Shown: positions 1 through 12,841, numbered from the stretch's first letter. The stretch: 64,000 nucleotides of DNA from Capitulum mitella (GCA_030062745.1 CP099848.1:22694378-22758377); one strand, 5' to 3'. The notes: generated by a model not told the origin, from the letters alone. Numbers and translations: made by a program.

Positions 1-2134
1 CGGCAGTGGCTGCTTCATACCACAGGATGTTGCATGAGAGGAAATTGGCTGATGATTGTTGTGGAGAAAGATTCTGACTGAAACGCACTGCATTCTTTTA
101 CATGTCATTTGTAAGAGACAGCGTGAAGCGTCGTCATGGGCGCGAGAGCCATGGGACGGGGGGGGGACTTCAGCCCCCGAACTCTTTTAAAGTTCAACAT
201 GAACCCTATGGGCGTTGACTGGGAAGAATTGACCCAAAATGCTTCTTGTCCCCCGCCCCGCCCCCCCCCCCAGCTGAAGAGGAGTTCCCGTGACCCTGTG
301 CATCGTGCTCAAAGCGAACGTGCGTCCGAGCGCTAAGTGCGATGACATGCGGGAGGACCAGACGGCCGGAGGCCGTCTCTTTCTATGAAGCTCGCAGCGC
401 AGTTGCAAAACAGTACTCTGGGCAGCTTGGTCAACCGCTTAACAGTAGCATAACTAAAGCGCGCAGCGCGACTGTCGAACAGCACTGGAGTGCTGGTGTG
501 AGAAATTTACGGAGACCAGACTGCTGACATTTGGTTCATCAAGCAAAAGCAGTTTGTTGGCAATGAAGCGTGCAATGCGATCCTGGGAGGTCCTGGAATC
601 AGTGCAATCTTGTACGCGCAAACGGCTTTAAATGCACGGCGTGGCAAACGGCCAAATACCCGGCTGGTAGGTCCGAGAAACGCATGCGCCTTATGGGGAC
701 GTACGGGTCATATTTTGGAAGTTACGTGGGCGGGGTCAAGCCGGCCAAAGGCCGTGAGCTGTCGCTTCTGTATCCATGGGCTCTTCAGAGGTATTCGCCG
801 CATTTTCGCGCGATCTGTTTTATTTTGCTTGTGATCGCAGTAGTTCGTGAAACTGAATCAAACAGAACGGAATCCAGCAGCATCGTCACAGACATGAAGA
901 GCACTTATTGCTGATATCCTTGTTCTAATCTTTGCACTCATCTACGCCAATCGAATTCCAGTTGGCAGAATTTAAAACCTGTCCGACGTTCTTTTTTTAA
1001 GAGTTGTACGCTCATTTTCCGTTCTCGTTTTTGTTTGCGAATAGCAGCTTAACCGCAGATATAAATATATGTTAATCACATTTTAAGCCGAAGGCGTGTC
1101 AAAAACCTGGTCGTTCGTGAGTTACTGGCAAAATAACATTTTCGCAGGGGGATTTCGCTGTGTGCTGGGGGATTTGGCCGTTCCCCAGTTAACATGTTAA
1201 AATAGGCCCTGTCACACCGTCACACCTAGCAAAATGGCCGCAGAAGCCGAAGCACTGTATAAAACCCAATCATCAATCGTCACACCTACATTAGGCAGTT
1301 ATTGAGGGACTGGGGGACATAATTCCTCGACCAAATGATTGGAGGGCATGCATCCCCTCCACCCCGTCCCCTTGTGGCGAAGTCCATGATCAGAACGTTC
1401 GTTCGTCCGTCTGCTTGGGACTGGTTAGTTGCAAGGAGACATCGCGACCCGCTGTGCTTGTCTTTCAGCCGAGGATTTTAGCGTTGTTTGCGTATTGTTA
1501 GCGAGACTGAACACTTTCTTTCGGTTTATGAAAATGACCATAATCCCGAACCCACGACTGGTGTCTACCACTCCCCCTCCACCCCAACTTTCCTCGGTGG
1601 CTGACCTACCGCTCCTCCCAGCAAATAATGGAGCCACTGGATCCGCTCTTGCGCAACACTCAGTTGTACGGAAGTCAACCACGCTGCATTATTAAAAACT
1701 GCGCGGCGCGCGTGATTTTTCCCCCTCCCCTCTCTCCCCCTCGTCGCCAGCCGAGATCAGTGGCAGCTCGTGGTCTCATAAACACCTGATGCACAGCTCA
1801 AGTGTAGCACCAAACTGCCTTCTATCCAAAAGAAACGAAATGTCACATGGCGCATCACCGTCAGTGTTTTGTCCGTATCTGCAAAGAAAGCGAGAGAAGA
1901 CTAGGCATCCACTCGAATCTGCGCAACGAAAATAATCAGAATACGCTCGCGTCCAGCGCTCTAGGCAGAAAGTTCTTTCCCCTCTGAAAGGCGGATAAAT
2001 GATTGTCACTGCCGGGGACATACAGTGACATCATGGAATCATTCCAGCACAATTCCGAACCACTGGGTAACAAGAAAAAATAACATTTTGTTACATTATT
2101 ATCACGTTTTGAATTAATAAAAACTGTAAATATA
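1..2134. other. Intergenic, no gene recognised
   Basis: No open frame here resembles a protein family I know; all are short and several start at non-ATG codons. The stretch holds long G or C runs near 165 and 270 and a small hairpin near 360-377 (GACGGCCGGAGGCCGTC). Nothing marks an exon with confidence. Confidence 0.5.
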
Positions 2135-2730
2135 CAGGGTGTCCATAAAGTCTCTACAATTTTAAAAATTTATTACAAAGGCAGTTGACAAGACTTCTTA
2201 ACTAGATTTGTTCTAATGTAATCAGTGGTTGTCAAAGTTTTTTTTACCTCATTTAATACACCTCTATATGGGCACCATTAGTTGCACGAAGCACATCAAG
2301 ACCGTACTCGATTTCTTGCCATGTTTGCTGTAGCATAGCCTCATCAGTGGTGGCAATGGCATCAGAAATCCTTTGCTTCAAGTCAGCAATGTCCCGTATC
2401 CTTATTCGATACACGATATCTTTCACAGAATCCCATAGAAAGAAGTCCAAGGGAGTGATATCTGGTAAATAGTTTCGCTGAGTCTGCACATCCGATTTTG
2501 TCTCAATAAACCGTGATATACATTGTGCCTTCTCTTGAGGAGTAGCCGTTTTTCAGGGTTCCATTTAACAGCACCCCGTCCACCAACAGAATACCTGAAA
2601 CGCAAAATTTCAACGTGATCACAAATTTTAATAAACACTGATTAAAACCAAAGAAATCTGGTTAAGATAACTTATCAACTGCCTTTGTAATAAATTTTTA
2701 TAATTGCAAAGAGACTCTATGGACACCCTG
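2135..2730 (-). mobile_element. Internally deleted mariner/Tc1-like DNA transposon
   Basis: The element begins CAGGGTGTCCATA at 2135, right after a TA dinucleotide, and ends with the complement of the same sequence near 2730, followed two bases later by TA. The inverted terminal repeats stay similar for about 60 bases on each side (both contain a TTTATTACAAAGGCAGTTGA segment), and TA target duplication is the mariner signature. At about 600 bp it is roughly half the length of a full mariner. The interior encodes on the - strand the start of a transposase joined directly to its C-terminal end, so the middle, including most of the catalytic core, is gone. It is a non-autonomous relic that an outside transposase could in principle still recognise by its ends. 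Confidence 0.85.
2253..2564 (-). pseudogene. Mariner-like transposase, N- and C-terminal remnants
   Basis: Reading leftward from an ATG at 2564, the fourth codon is a stop. The same frame then reads TPQEKAQC and FIETKSDVQTQRN, typical of the helix-turn-helix start of arthropod mariner-type transposases. It passes without a break into LPDITPLDFFLW, the motif around the last catalytic Asp of the DDE/D domain, and on to a stop at 2253. The DNA between these two motifs, normally about 150-200 residues with the first two catalytic acids, is absent. Early stop plus internal deletion make this a pseudogene. Family assignment is from recognised motifs, not from a database search. Confidence 0.75.
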
Positions 2731-3089
2731 TGTAATGTTTTAACCAATAGTTACCCTACAAACACATTCCTTTCTCCGCCACTGATGCCAGCTCGCGCAT
2801 TCGAGCCTCCTTCGTCGGTGAGTCCGACGGTGGCGCCACTACGGCGCGGCCAGAGGCAGTACAACGTCTCGCCTCACACGGGCTCCGTGAGACGCGTTGG
2901 CGGGCGACCGCGTGCAGTTTCGCGAACGCTCACCAGGGGAGCTGTATTACACCGAATTTTAACTTTAGCCTAGCCAGGGGACCTGGCTGCCTCTGCAACC
3001 GCCTTGCGCCATATGTCTGGGGGGGGGGGGCGGGGGTGGGGCCGGAACGTATATAGGGGATGCCATCAGGCCATGGCATTCCCCTTGGA
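2731..3089. other. Intergenic GC-rich patch
   Basis: Positions 2770-2950 are clearly richer in G, C and CpG than the surroundings, and a run of about 11 G sits near 3019. A promoter or a repeat end is possible, but I see no open frame or splice sites that decide it. Confidence 0.3.
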
Positions 3090-4450
3090 CGCCGAAAAGG
3101 CCTCTCTTTGGAACACCGTTGACTGGGTAATAGGGCGTCGAAGGCTCCCTATTAGCCTGAAATTATGCTCTCGAGGCCTCGAAGGGCAACTCATGACGCC
3201 TGAAAATCTTCTGAGGATGGGAGGGCAATCAACGACTCTACTCAACTTAATAACCGTGAAGACCAAAGGGCGCCCCACATCCCGGAGAGCCTCCCGCCGA
3301 GCTCAAAACGTGCTCCTGATGCCTGAAAACATCCCAGTGGCTAAAAGGGTTCTATGAAGAATAACTGGGCACCCCAAACCCTACAGGGGCGCCTCCAAGA
3401 GTTGAAAAGGCGCCCCTTTGGCCTGAAAATACGTCCCAAGATCTAGAAGGATGACTGGAGAAGAAAAGGGCGTCCCAGACCCCTGGATTGGAGGGGAGTC
3501 CCTGGAGACTCGTTCGGGCGCTCTGGCAGTCTGTGTCCAGAGAGCTAGGAGGACTCCCTACATAATAAAAAGGCGTTCCAACCACTGGGAGGGGCGCCTT
3601 TGATGATTTAAATGGCGCCCCGAGGGCTCCAAAGGACGCCTCTGAAGTTTGAAGATATGCTCCGAGGGCTAGAAGAACGCCCTAAAGAATATTAGGGCGT
3701 CTCGAATCGTGAAGAGCCTTCCGAGTGCTCAAATGGTGCCGTTCTGAGGCCTAAAGTATGTCTTAGGTGCATGGACGCTCTAAAAAAATAACAGGGCGCC
3801 CCGAATTCTGAAGCAGCGCCCCCCGAGAGCTCAAAGGGCACCACTGTCGTCTAACACACGTCTAAAGGTCCAGAAGAACGCTATAAAGAACAACTGTGCA
3901 CCCCAAATCGTGGCAAGGGGCGCCTCTGAGGACTGAAAGGACGTCTCTGTGGTCTGAAAATATATTTCGAAAGCCAGAAGGATGCCGAGAGAGTTTGGAC
4001 ACCCCAAAGCCTAGATGGGTGCCCCGATGGCTCAAAGGGCTCCCATGACATGAAAAATACGTTCCGAGGGTTGGACGATTGCCTTAAAAACCAGAAGAGC
4101 GCCCAACCCACTGGCGAGTCGCCCCGGGGGTTCCAGCAGCGCCCCTGGGATCTGAAAATGTGTCCCAATGGTTAGTAGGACACCCTAAAAAGCAAAAAGA
4201 CGCCCAAACTCTTGAGGGGCGCTCAAGAGGCTGAATGATGCCCTGTGGTATGGAAATATTCCCCAGGTTTAGAAAGACGCCATAAAGAACAGAAGCGCGC
4301 TCTAAACTCTGAAGGGGAGCCCCATGTGTAGCTCTGAAAATGTCCCAAGGACCAGAAGGATACCCTATAAATGAAAGGTGACCCAAAGAGGCACATTCGG
4401 ACGTTCAAAGGCGTCCCTGAGGTTTGAAAACGTCTCGAGGGTGAAACACA
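3090..4450. repeat. Degenerate tandem array, period about 100 bp
   Basis: A phrase of the form CTGAAAATAYGTYCCRAGG recurs near 3195, 3320, 3424, 3650, 3755, 3955, 4048, 4152, 4250, 4335 and 4422, so the spacing is close to 100 bp or a multiple. Between occurrences comes a GC-rich part with AAAGGGCGCCCC-like blocks. Units are strongly diverged. Open frames across it are by-products of the repeat. Confidence 0.7.
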
Positions 4451-5875
4451 CGGAGCTAGCGAGCCCACGTGAGACCCCGCCACGGGACGGGACAAGAGAG
4501 ACACCGTGCGGAGGTGAGCTGTGCCGGTAGACTGTAGTGGCGTGTTGCTGGATCTCGACTGGAATTGAGTCGTTGAGCAGCGGTGCTGTCTATGCAGTGT
4601 ACGCTCGATAGCCGGTGTGGACTGAGCCCCAGAGTGCAATGCCCCGGATGGCTGACGAGTGGCGAATGTGATGCGCTCAACGTGACAGATCTTCGCTGCA
4701 GTGAGAAGAATATCTATGTTGCTTTTAGCATTAACAAGTCGAGACAGTCTCTTGGCCTCGCCATTTACTAGTCGGCTGTTTGCCTCTGCTTGGTAACCAC
4801 TTACATATCAGCAGCAACGTGTGCAGGGTAGCTTCCCTGCTTGGTGTGAGATGGAATGTTGGGCTGCTGCTTGGAGTAGACATCGTTCTGGATGTAAGAG
4901 ATTGTGACGCGCTGTGACGTCGCAGCGTGACAATATGATAATACTCGACGACACTAATGACGACCTGGGCCTGGATAAAGTCATGTCCACGTGATATATA
5001 TGTATATACATAATCTGCATATGTGATCACTGTCGATCATCATTATCAGCGTCTGTTTTTGCGCTGGATGAGTGATGCATCGGAGTAGAGCGGCATGGTT
5101 TGTTTCAGCTGGGTGCCCAGTGAAATGGCTTCCTCAATCACCGACGACGAGTGATTGCCGGGGACCACTTAATTTTTTCTGAAGTGGAATATACAATATG
5201 GAGAATTAGGGAACCTGTAGTGCCTGGTACAGCAAAGCCAGTCAGATACATAGAAGGTCGAAGCTCAGTGGCAGCGGAACGTATTCCGTCCAGGGAACAA
5301 CGGCCACTTTTCGAGCCGTTTCTTTCCATACAACGCCAGTAGGGTTAATGCTGGACCTCGCCATGAAGGGGGGCGGACAGTGCTTCCGTGGGCGGCACTC
5401 CCCCTCCCCCGTTCCGCTGCTTATGCTGAAACTCCCGTCTATGTGCTGCACTTAAGCACCATCGCGAACCACGCGCGTAGAGCAATTCTCTCCCGTGTGT
5501 CACGCCTCGTTCCGCATTCCGGTAGATCGGTGGTAGAGATCCTGCCCCGCCTCCGCAGTATCACGTATCTTGGGGACTAAAAATGGTACCAAGACGTAAT
5601 GTAATGACAGAAAGTGCTCGGCTTCCTGCCATCCCAGGCGACGCGGGACCATCTCCCTACACAATTGCCTTTCAGGGATGTAGGAGTGCGACGACAAGTC
5701 GGGGCCATTCGCCCAGGGGCACCAACCTCTATGGGGGGTCGATCTCCAACAGGTGTGCCATCTATTTAGAATGAAATCGTACTTTATATTTACCGATTTA
5801 AGGGTGCATATATCAATGCATTTTCATATCTAGATACATACACGTGGATACAAATGGTGCTAAAGAGCCAGATGA
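4451..5875. other. Intergenic, no gene recognised
   Basis: Short open frames only, none resembling a known family. A TA-rich spot lies near 4995-5015. I see no transposon ends. Confidence 0.45.
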
Positions 5876-6096
5876 GTTTAGCCCAGGGATATCGGTTTGT
5901 ATTCTTTCGAGGGAACCCTGGCCTACCCGATGTTGATTTCGTCCCCTCCAGTGTTGGTTTGGGTCCCTCCAATATTTTCTACCAGTTTTCAAGGGAACTG
6001 GGCAAAAATAATAAAAGAAATGGCCACAGTAGATAAAAGACAGGCAGAAAATAAAGAAGAAGGTATAAGGTGTTGTATCTATCTATTCTTCTATCT

Positions 6097-6129
<33 letters not shown>

Positions 6130-6315
6130 TTATACACATGGGATATACGCAATTTTTTATTCGAAAAATAGTAGCAAAAAGCCCAAAAACTTCCATTCAT
6201 CAGAATAAAGTGGGATAAATCCGTTGAGAAACCCGCATTTGGGGGAGGTTGGGTTGTTCGACCGACGGCTCGGCCCACCTAATCATTTACAGAAACTGAC
6301 GCCCCTGGTTTAGCC
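5876..6315 (+). mobile_element. hAT-type MITE (copy A) with 8-bp target duplication
   Basis: The element is 5884-6307, starting CAGGGATATCGGTTTGTA and ending CAGAAACTGACGCCCCTG. It is bracketed by identical 8-bp direct repeats GTTTAGCC at 5876-5883 and 6308-6315. An 8-bp target duplication with CAGGG-type inverted ends is the hallmark of the hAT superfamily. At 424 bp without an open frame it is a MITE. It contains a (TA)n microsatellite at 6097-6119 and ends with a stretch (AAATCCGTTGAGAAACCC near 6215) that recurs in other copies at 19.1, 45.8, 51.9 and 53.5 kb. Confidence 0.85.
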
Positions 6316-6429
6316 ACTTTTTTCTTGTGTTCCTGCAACAATGTGATGTTCCGTTTCAAACCATTGCGTCATTTTGTCTACTACGTCGTTTGCTGATGCT
6401 GTTTCAAAACAGCTGCGTCACGTCTGGCT

Positions 6430-6900
6430 TACAAGGGGTATCGTATTTGTAAGGAGCACCCGATGGAGGTAATTCGGGCCTTACGGGAGTTCCAGTTGCA
6501 CGGCCACGTGGCGTCCTGAGAGGTTCCGGGTTCCTGATATGTAAGGGGGTTTCTGGCTTGGGTGAGGCGCCTGCCTTGTAAGATGTGTTTCTGCATGGGG
6601 CGTCGAACCCCACACGGGAGCCTTGTCTGTGGAGGGGGCGCTAAATATGTAATGAGCGCCTGATCTGTAGGGGGCGCCCCCTTTGCCAAGTGCGCTGAGC
6701 CCCCGAGGGACGCCTGATCTATAAGGGGCGCCTAGCCTGTAAGGAGTGCCTGCGTCGTAGACGTGTCTGGTCTGTGAAGGGCGCCAAATTTTTTAAAGGC
6801 GTCTCATCTGTACAAGAAGAGGGACAGGGGGCACCTGGTCAGAGTGGGACGCAAAACATGTAAGGTTTACCTGGCCTGTACGAAAGCGCTTATCTGTCAG
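6430..6900. repeat. Degenerate short tandem array (GCGCC/TGTAAGGGG type)
   Basis: Phrases such as CTGATCTGTAGGGGGCGCC and CTAGCCTGTAAGGAGTGCC follow each other at about 30-35 bp intervals. The units are diverged and the edges are not sharp. It resembles in style, but is not clearly homologous to, the arrays at 3.1-4.4 kb and 35.6-37.4 kb. Confidence 0.5.
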
Positions 6901-8249
6901 GGGCGCCGTGTCCACGAGGAGTGACTGAGGTCCATGGGGACGAGGGCGTCTGGAGACGAATGGCTGCCAAGGAGGTCAAAAAGCCCTCCACTAGCGGACC
7001 AAAAAAGCGAGAAAACTCCCGGGATTCCGATGTGTTTTTTGGACCCGATGTAAGTTTTTTTATTTTTGCTTCCCAACCCACTTTTTGCAGTGGTATAAAG
7101 GGGTTGCCCGCACCACGGGCCAAAAAGTCTGGAGGACATTTCTACCTCCGCCGGTACACCCATGCAACCTTTACACGCCAAAATACGAAAACGCATTTTT
7201 TTATTTCAGTTGCCGTCCCCTACCCCACCATACGTACTGGCAATCCTAAAACTGGCGGCACCCCGCTGAACCACGATGACACCCTTCTTGGTCAATTTCT
7301 AAATGCCCCCCCCCCCTCCTGGGTGGGAATGCCGCGCGGCGTGGGGCGTCTTTGCGGGCACCTTCTCTGCATGTTGATGAATGCGGAACAACATGGACAC
7401 ATCATTCCAGGTTTAATCACGCATTCGACTTCATAAACGGTGCCATTACACAGATTATGTATGATTTTAGTTCCCCAGCTTCCCATATTTTTGGTGAGGA
7501 ACCGCCTCAGTTTCCTACAATGACGAGCCACCGCTGGTCGCGAACCGTGCCGCCCCCCCCCCCCTCCCCCGGGCAGAGATGCTGTATCCGCCCCTGCCGA
7601 GGGGCCTCTCCTCACAGGGAGCCCTGGATAAAAAAGACTACCCTTTGGAGAAATCCTGGATGTATAAAAACTCCGCTATAATACTTTTTTCCCCTGGAAA
7701 TGTTTTCATACACGCACTTCGATTTTTCTGATGTTTGTCTGTTACATGCCGTACGTGTGATTTCATCTTTTTCAAAGTTAAGCTGAAATCGTATAAAAAT
7801 ACTACCCTTACTGCATAAGATGTTCCAACGTCCATTGCCGTCCATACCTTTACGTCATACGTTGACCTCCGTACTGACGTAATTTTTACATCTTTAGGGA
7901 TTCAGTCCGTGATGCCTTGTTGCTTGCAAAACATGCGCACTTTGGACAAAGACGTGTTGAAGCGATTTCTGCATGGGAGAGTTTATCGGTGGAGGCGGCA
8001 GCTATAGGTAATACATAATCTGGGCGAATAGACGATAGTACGATGCCAGGGTTTGATCTGCGGATAATTGGTTTCCTGAAACAGATTTATACCGCTTGTT
8101 TACTATCATTTCTGTTGGACGTTTTGTTCGCAGTATCCCAGACTACTTCAAATAGGGCCACCAGGTTTGATGTCTGAATATCCAACTGTTGAAACTGAGC
8201 AATGCTTTGTCAAAATATGTACCAGAACCCCTTATACAGTTCCTAATTT
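6901..8249. other. Intergenic; possible non-coding 5' exon of UBE2N near 7.9-8.0 kb
   Basis: C runs of about 11-12 lie near 7308 and 7553. A plausible splice donor (GCTATAG followed by GTAATA) sits at about 8007, shortly before the CpG desert begins. I infer that a 5' untranslated exon of the downstream UBE2N gene might end here; no transcript evidence is available. Confidence 0.2.
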
Positions 8250-11200
8250 TCGATTTTATTTGTTTGGCCAGTGGAGGTGTTATGAAGCTCAACTGCAAAA
8301 CATGACAGTGGACTGGGTGGAACTCACCTGGTCTGCTGAAGTGGTTCAGCTGGGGTGGCTATCCATGTAGTTGTCAGACCAGTAACCAGTGCACAGCTAT
8401 TGGGTTGCCAGACATTAATCTGAATGGGATGGATCAGTGGGGGTCATGGGGTCCTCATTTTGTCTGAAAGTACAATATGAGTAGGCATTCTATGAAGACA
8501 GTCTTAATGGAGTTAAAACAAAATGCACCTAATTTTCAGAAGTTTCTTCACTGACCTGTGCACCTTTGAGGGTTTCTGGACCAACCCTGTGGGTCATAAA
8601 CCATAGGTGAATTAGTTTAAAGGCTATAAAATAGTTGGCAAATTGGGAAATAGACTAGTTTGGTCAGGCCAGTGGTGACCAGTTTTGGTTGTCTTAAGTT
8701 GATTTTAATCAGCAAAGCTATGGTTTTCTCAAAGTCTGAAGATTGTGCCTTTGTTGCATATTTATTCCAAATTTACATTGCTGTTTTATTGGTTCCACAA
8801 TCTCATCACCAATCAGTTGACTTCCAGTGCAGTATGATTCTGCCTTAAGCTGTATTATGGTGTGCCATTTGGTCAAAGTAAGCTAAAATCTGCCAGGAAG
8901 AAAATGCCTTCTCATGAAAAACTCACTGTAGCCACAAAGGAAAGCTCGCACAATGGCAGTTTTGACCATCTGGTATACCCGGGCCTGCCATTATGTCCTA
9001 ACCTGGTCACACCTTTGCATCATTTTAGAGCTAAGCAGTAAGGTTGCATGCTATTTGTCATGGTTTAGGTGGAGTGGGAGTGTATTGGCACATATATCTG
9101 GCATTCAGCCTCTAAATTTAAGGGTGCTTGAGGAATAAATAAATGGTTACTTTCCAGTTTTATTCCAATGGCTGTACATAAATCTCTTGGAGAGCATGTC
9201 AAGCACTGCTCCTGACACTGGATGGCAAAAAATTTGACCTCTATTATATTTCACGTGCTAAATATATTTATTCATTTACCAGGGTATTAAATTCCTGAAA
9301 AGGACACCATGTTTCTGGAAACCACATAGAAGCAATTTGACCTCTTGTTGTCTTTAACCCTGATCCCTCTTTTCAAAACCTCCTTGTAACAGTACAATTA
9401 AAGTGGTTCTCAAACCTCTACTTTCATCCCATTGCTTGGAAATGACCAAAATCATTAGAAAAAAACTAACCACAACCAAACCACATCATAGTGAAAGCCA
9501 CACCAGCCATACTGAATGAAATGACTTCCTGTTCACTCAGAAGTAATTGAAGTTGCTAAAAGATGATAATGAACTTAAATGTGCTTGTTCTTATTTTAAT
9601 CATTTTAAAATTAATATAGGTTGGCCAGATTTCAGGTTACATGACAAGTCACTTATCATTAGTAGTATAGTTGCTGTTCAGTCTGATCATTTCTTTTGGC
9701 AGGAATACATATTTTAGTAAACATTGCTTACCATTATTTCCGGTGGGTCAGTTGATAGTTGGGTAAAGGATACAACATATTGTATTGGGCAATGTTACTT
9801 GAATGCACAATAAATGAAAAAAATAAATAAATAGATAAACAATTTCCTTTGATCATAGTTCATGAGGTGATTACAACAATTTCTCATTCATTAGGCTGAG
9901 CTTGCTAATATTGAGTGCTGCATTGTATGACAGTTTGTTTAGTTTTCATAAGTTCCCTTAGTGAGTAACAGATTTGTTAAGGAAGTTTTGATTCCCTGCA
10001 GTTTTTATCCAACCATCTGTAGTATGTGAGCACATACATTAGCATGCCAAATTTATTGTCTGTATCTTATCCCACAACTGTTGATTTGGTTCACTGCATT
10101 TCTGGAAAAAGGAAGGAATCTTGGTGATCCCAGGCCTATTCTGGATGTTCCAGTTATAAGTTGGCATATACATTCTCACACCTGTAAGCAGTTCATAAAT
10201 TTTGAAATCAATTGAATTCTGATTCTCATTCAAGAAGGGGATTCTGGCTTTGGTTTTGATTCACATTCAAAGACCATATTTAGCTGCAAAGAATCCAATC
10301 AATTCGTGATTTACAATTCGGTTCTGTGTAAAATAAGTAAAATAAGTTAAGTAAAAGACATAAGTAAAATAAGTCTTATGTTCATTTCAAGTGGGAAGTT
10401 AATGCCATTAATAGTGCATGGAATAGAACATGAGCAGAAAAGTGTAAGGAAAAATGAACATTAGGGTAGGTTCTAGCAAAACATGTGCCTGGATTTTGAT
10501 GAAATGCAGGCTATCCCCATGTTGTATTGAACCCCTCATTGACCTGGGCAGGTCACTGCATCATCTCGGAAAGGTTGTGTTCTCTGAAACAAATTGGTGC
10601 CCAGGTGATGCAACACCTGCCCTGGCCAGCCAAGAATGTGATGCAGAACAAGGATAACCTGCATTCCATCAGAATCCAGGCACATGTCTGGTTCTGGCCA
10701 TGTGAACTTATGTCCCAAGGTGTGTGGGTGTAGAATAAAGATTTTTTATATATTTTTATTTATGGTTCATTTTTTATTTAGCATGTAGAATCTACATCTT
10801 TGCATGAAAACAACATAAAAATATGTCATTTTCTGTTACGTCATTAATTTTCATTCATTCATTCAGTCAGTCAGTCAGTCAGTCATTCATGCAATCATTT
10901 ATTCACCAGTTCATTCATCCATCCATCCATCTATTCATTCTTTTATTCATTCATTCAGGGTACGTTCTAGCCATATGATTTTATGTACAAAGCATCTACT
11001 TATGATGTATTCTAGAACTTTGTTTGGCAACAGCATGGAAAATGTCTCATTTTCCATTTAACTACCCCCTCCTGCTCCTTAACTACTGACTACAGAGGGA
11101 AAATGTTCTTCAAACAAAGTGGCTGGTGGCATGCAAAACCATGCAGCTTTGCAAACCAAAAACTTGCAAAACTCTTCTGAGAAGCCATAGGCCTTGTGAC
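8250..11200. other. CpG-depleted AT-rich segment, no gene
   Basis: Scanning by eye I find only about ten CG dinucleotides in this 2.95 kb, while both flanks have them at high density; CG reappears abruptly near 11207. TG and CA are abundant. No protein is recognisable in the short frames. This looks like long-term germline CpG methylation and decay, possibly over a first intron of UBE2N. Confidence 0.6.
10850..10960. repeat. Tetranucleotide microsatellite (ATTC/GTCA/ATCC)
   Basis: Runs of CATT, CAGT and CATC tetramers follow one another here with few interruptions. Confidence 0.9.
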
Positions 11201-12841
11201 ACAGTACCGTATAACATACGGGTCGGCGAGACAAGGGCTGAAATGTGGGTCATCGTTGCATATTCACCCGTGATGCTCACATTAGTTTTGTGCCCCATGC
11301 TACGACATGTGCCCTCGTGCGTGACCATGCATGTAAACGAATGACTTAAGGCTTACAGGTAATGTTAAGAAGCTATCGTACTTCCGTTACCGTCGATGCC
11401 GGGAGGTGATATGCATAGTGCCCCATGCATAGTGAGCACGGGGCAGCCAGAGGCCACCCTGAGTGCCAAACGGAAGTGGCGCCATCTAAACGAAATACGA
11501 AGTATGGTGTGCTTATGGAAAGTTTGTGAGTTGCATGCATGAAAATCTTTTGCAGTGGCATTGCTCCCATGTGGTAATTTACCTTCAGAGCCGGATATCC
11601 TTTGGCTCCCCCGCGGTAACATTGCATAGAGTCCGTCCTAGACCGTCACTGAGGCGAGTGCAGGAAAGGTGAATAGAGGTCATCTGACTGCACTCTTATA
11701 ATACCATATCATAACTTGGATTATCACTCAATAATAACAAAGAGTGGGGAGTAGCGACGAGAAAAAATTACAGCTGTAGCTGCGCTACTATCAAAGCGAA
11801 GGAGATGATATATGTGGACTGACGTATTGGCCGCCCCATACACCAAAGATTCTAGTTTCCCAGTTTCTTGATTCTTCTCAGAGGTTGCGTTCGATATGCC
11901 TTATGATATGTTTGCTCTTTTAGCCTATACTTTTACTCTGGCATGGCATATATTTTTCCGGCATATATATACTGCGATATATATATATGTCTGGCAGATA
12001 TTGCTCGGGCATATATATGCTCTGGAATGACATATATTTTTCTCACTGATGGAACTGAGCGTTCACTGCGGATAGATTCCAAAATAATGCGATTTTGTTT
12101 TCGTTTTTCATTATGTCATGTTATGCGTAACTGGATTTTTCGCATCGAGAGCTTCAGACACGTTTCGAGCACACATCGAGAGCTCATGACCTGGTAACGA
12201 ATGGCCATGACTCCATGCCTAGTCATGTGAACTTGAACCCTTTGGTGACCTTGTTTATCCATGGCGACTGGGATTTCTTCAGCCAAATTTTGAATTTCAC
12301 TCGCTACATCTTTTAACAGAATTTAGACAAAATCTACGGGCCGCCCCATAGACCACAACACTTTGCTTAGGAACGCATCAAAAACTATATGTGTCGCACT
12401 CAGTCCGATAGCACCATTGTGGCCGGGTTTTAGAGATTTCGTGTGATATGCTACATCAACGGTTTCTAAATGAGTTCAACGCCGTGAACTACCGTGACGA
12501 TATGGGCCATGGCAGGGTTTAGCTCCAGGGTGTATATTCCAGCTACAGAACCGCCGACCAGTTCCACAATGTCAAAAGGAAACGCAAAAAATGCCGAAAG
12601 TTTAGTCAACATAGTTATCTTTAAAGTCTGTTCCCTGGATCCTTCTCTTCTTTGAATCTGTGTATCTCTTGGTAGGAGGTTTATGGGACCACTTTCAGAT
12701 AGCTGCTCATAGTTTTTTTTAGCAAAATATGTTATAGAAAAGTTTTCCCCCGCCTTTGTTGATGGTAAAATAAGACATCGATTAATCTTCTGTCATTGCT
12801 GTTTTCCTCAGGTTTTTATTTGGGGTTGCTCTGAAAGAAAA
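11201..12841. other. Upstream region of UBE2N coding start
   Basis: CpG content is normal again. A repeated phrase GGCCGCCCCATA occurs near 11829 and 12339. TA-rich sequence lies near 11945-12050. A pyrimidine-rich tract ending in CAG at 12811 could be an acceptor placing the ATG in an exon that begins at 12812; this is a guess from the splice motif only. Confidence 0.3.

Noticed and set aside
10527..10733. Short frame resembling a transposase tail (LPWPAKN)
   Set aside because: Only a three- or four-residue resemblance, with no flanking motifs or inverted ends.
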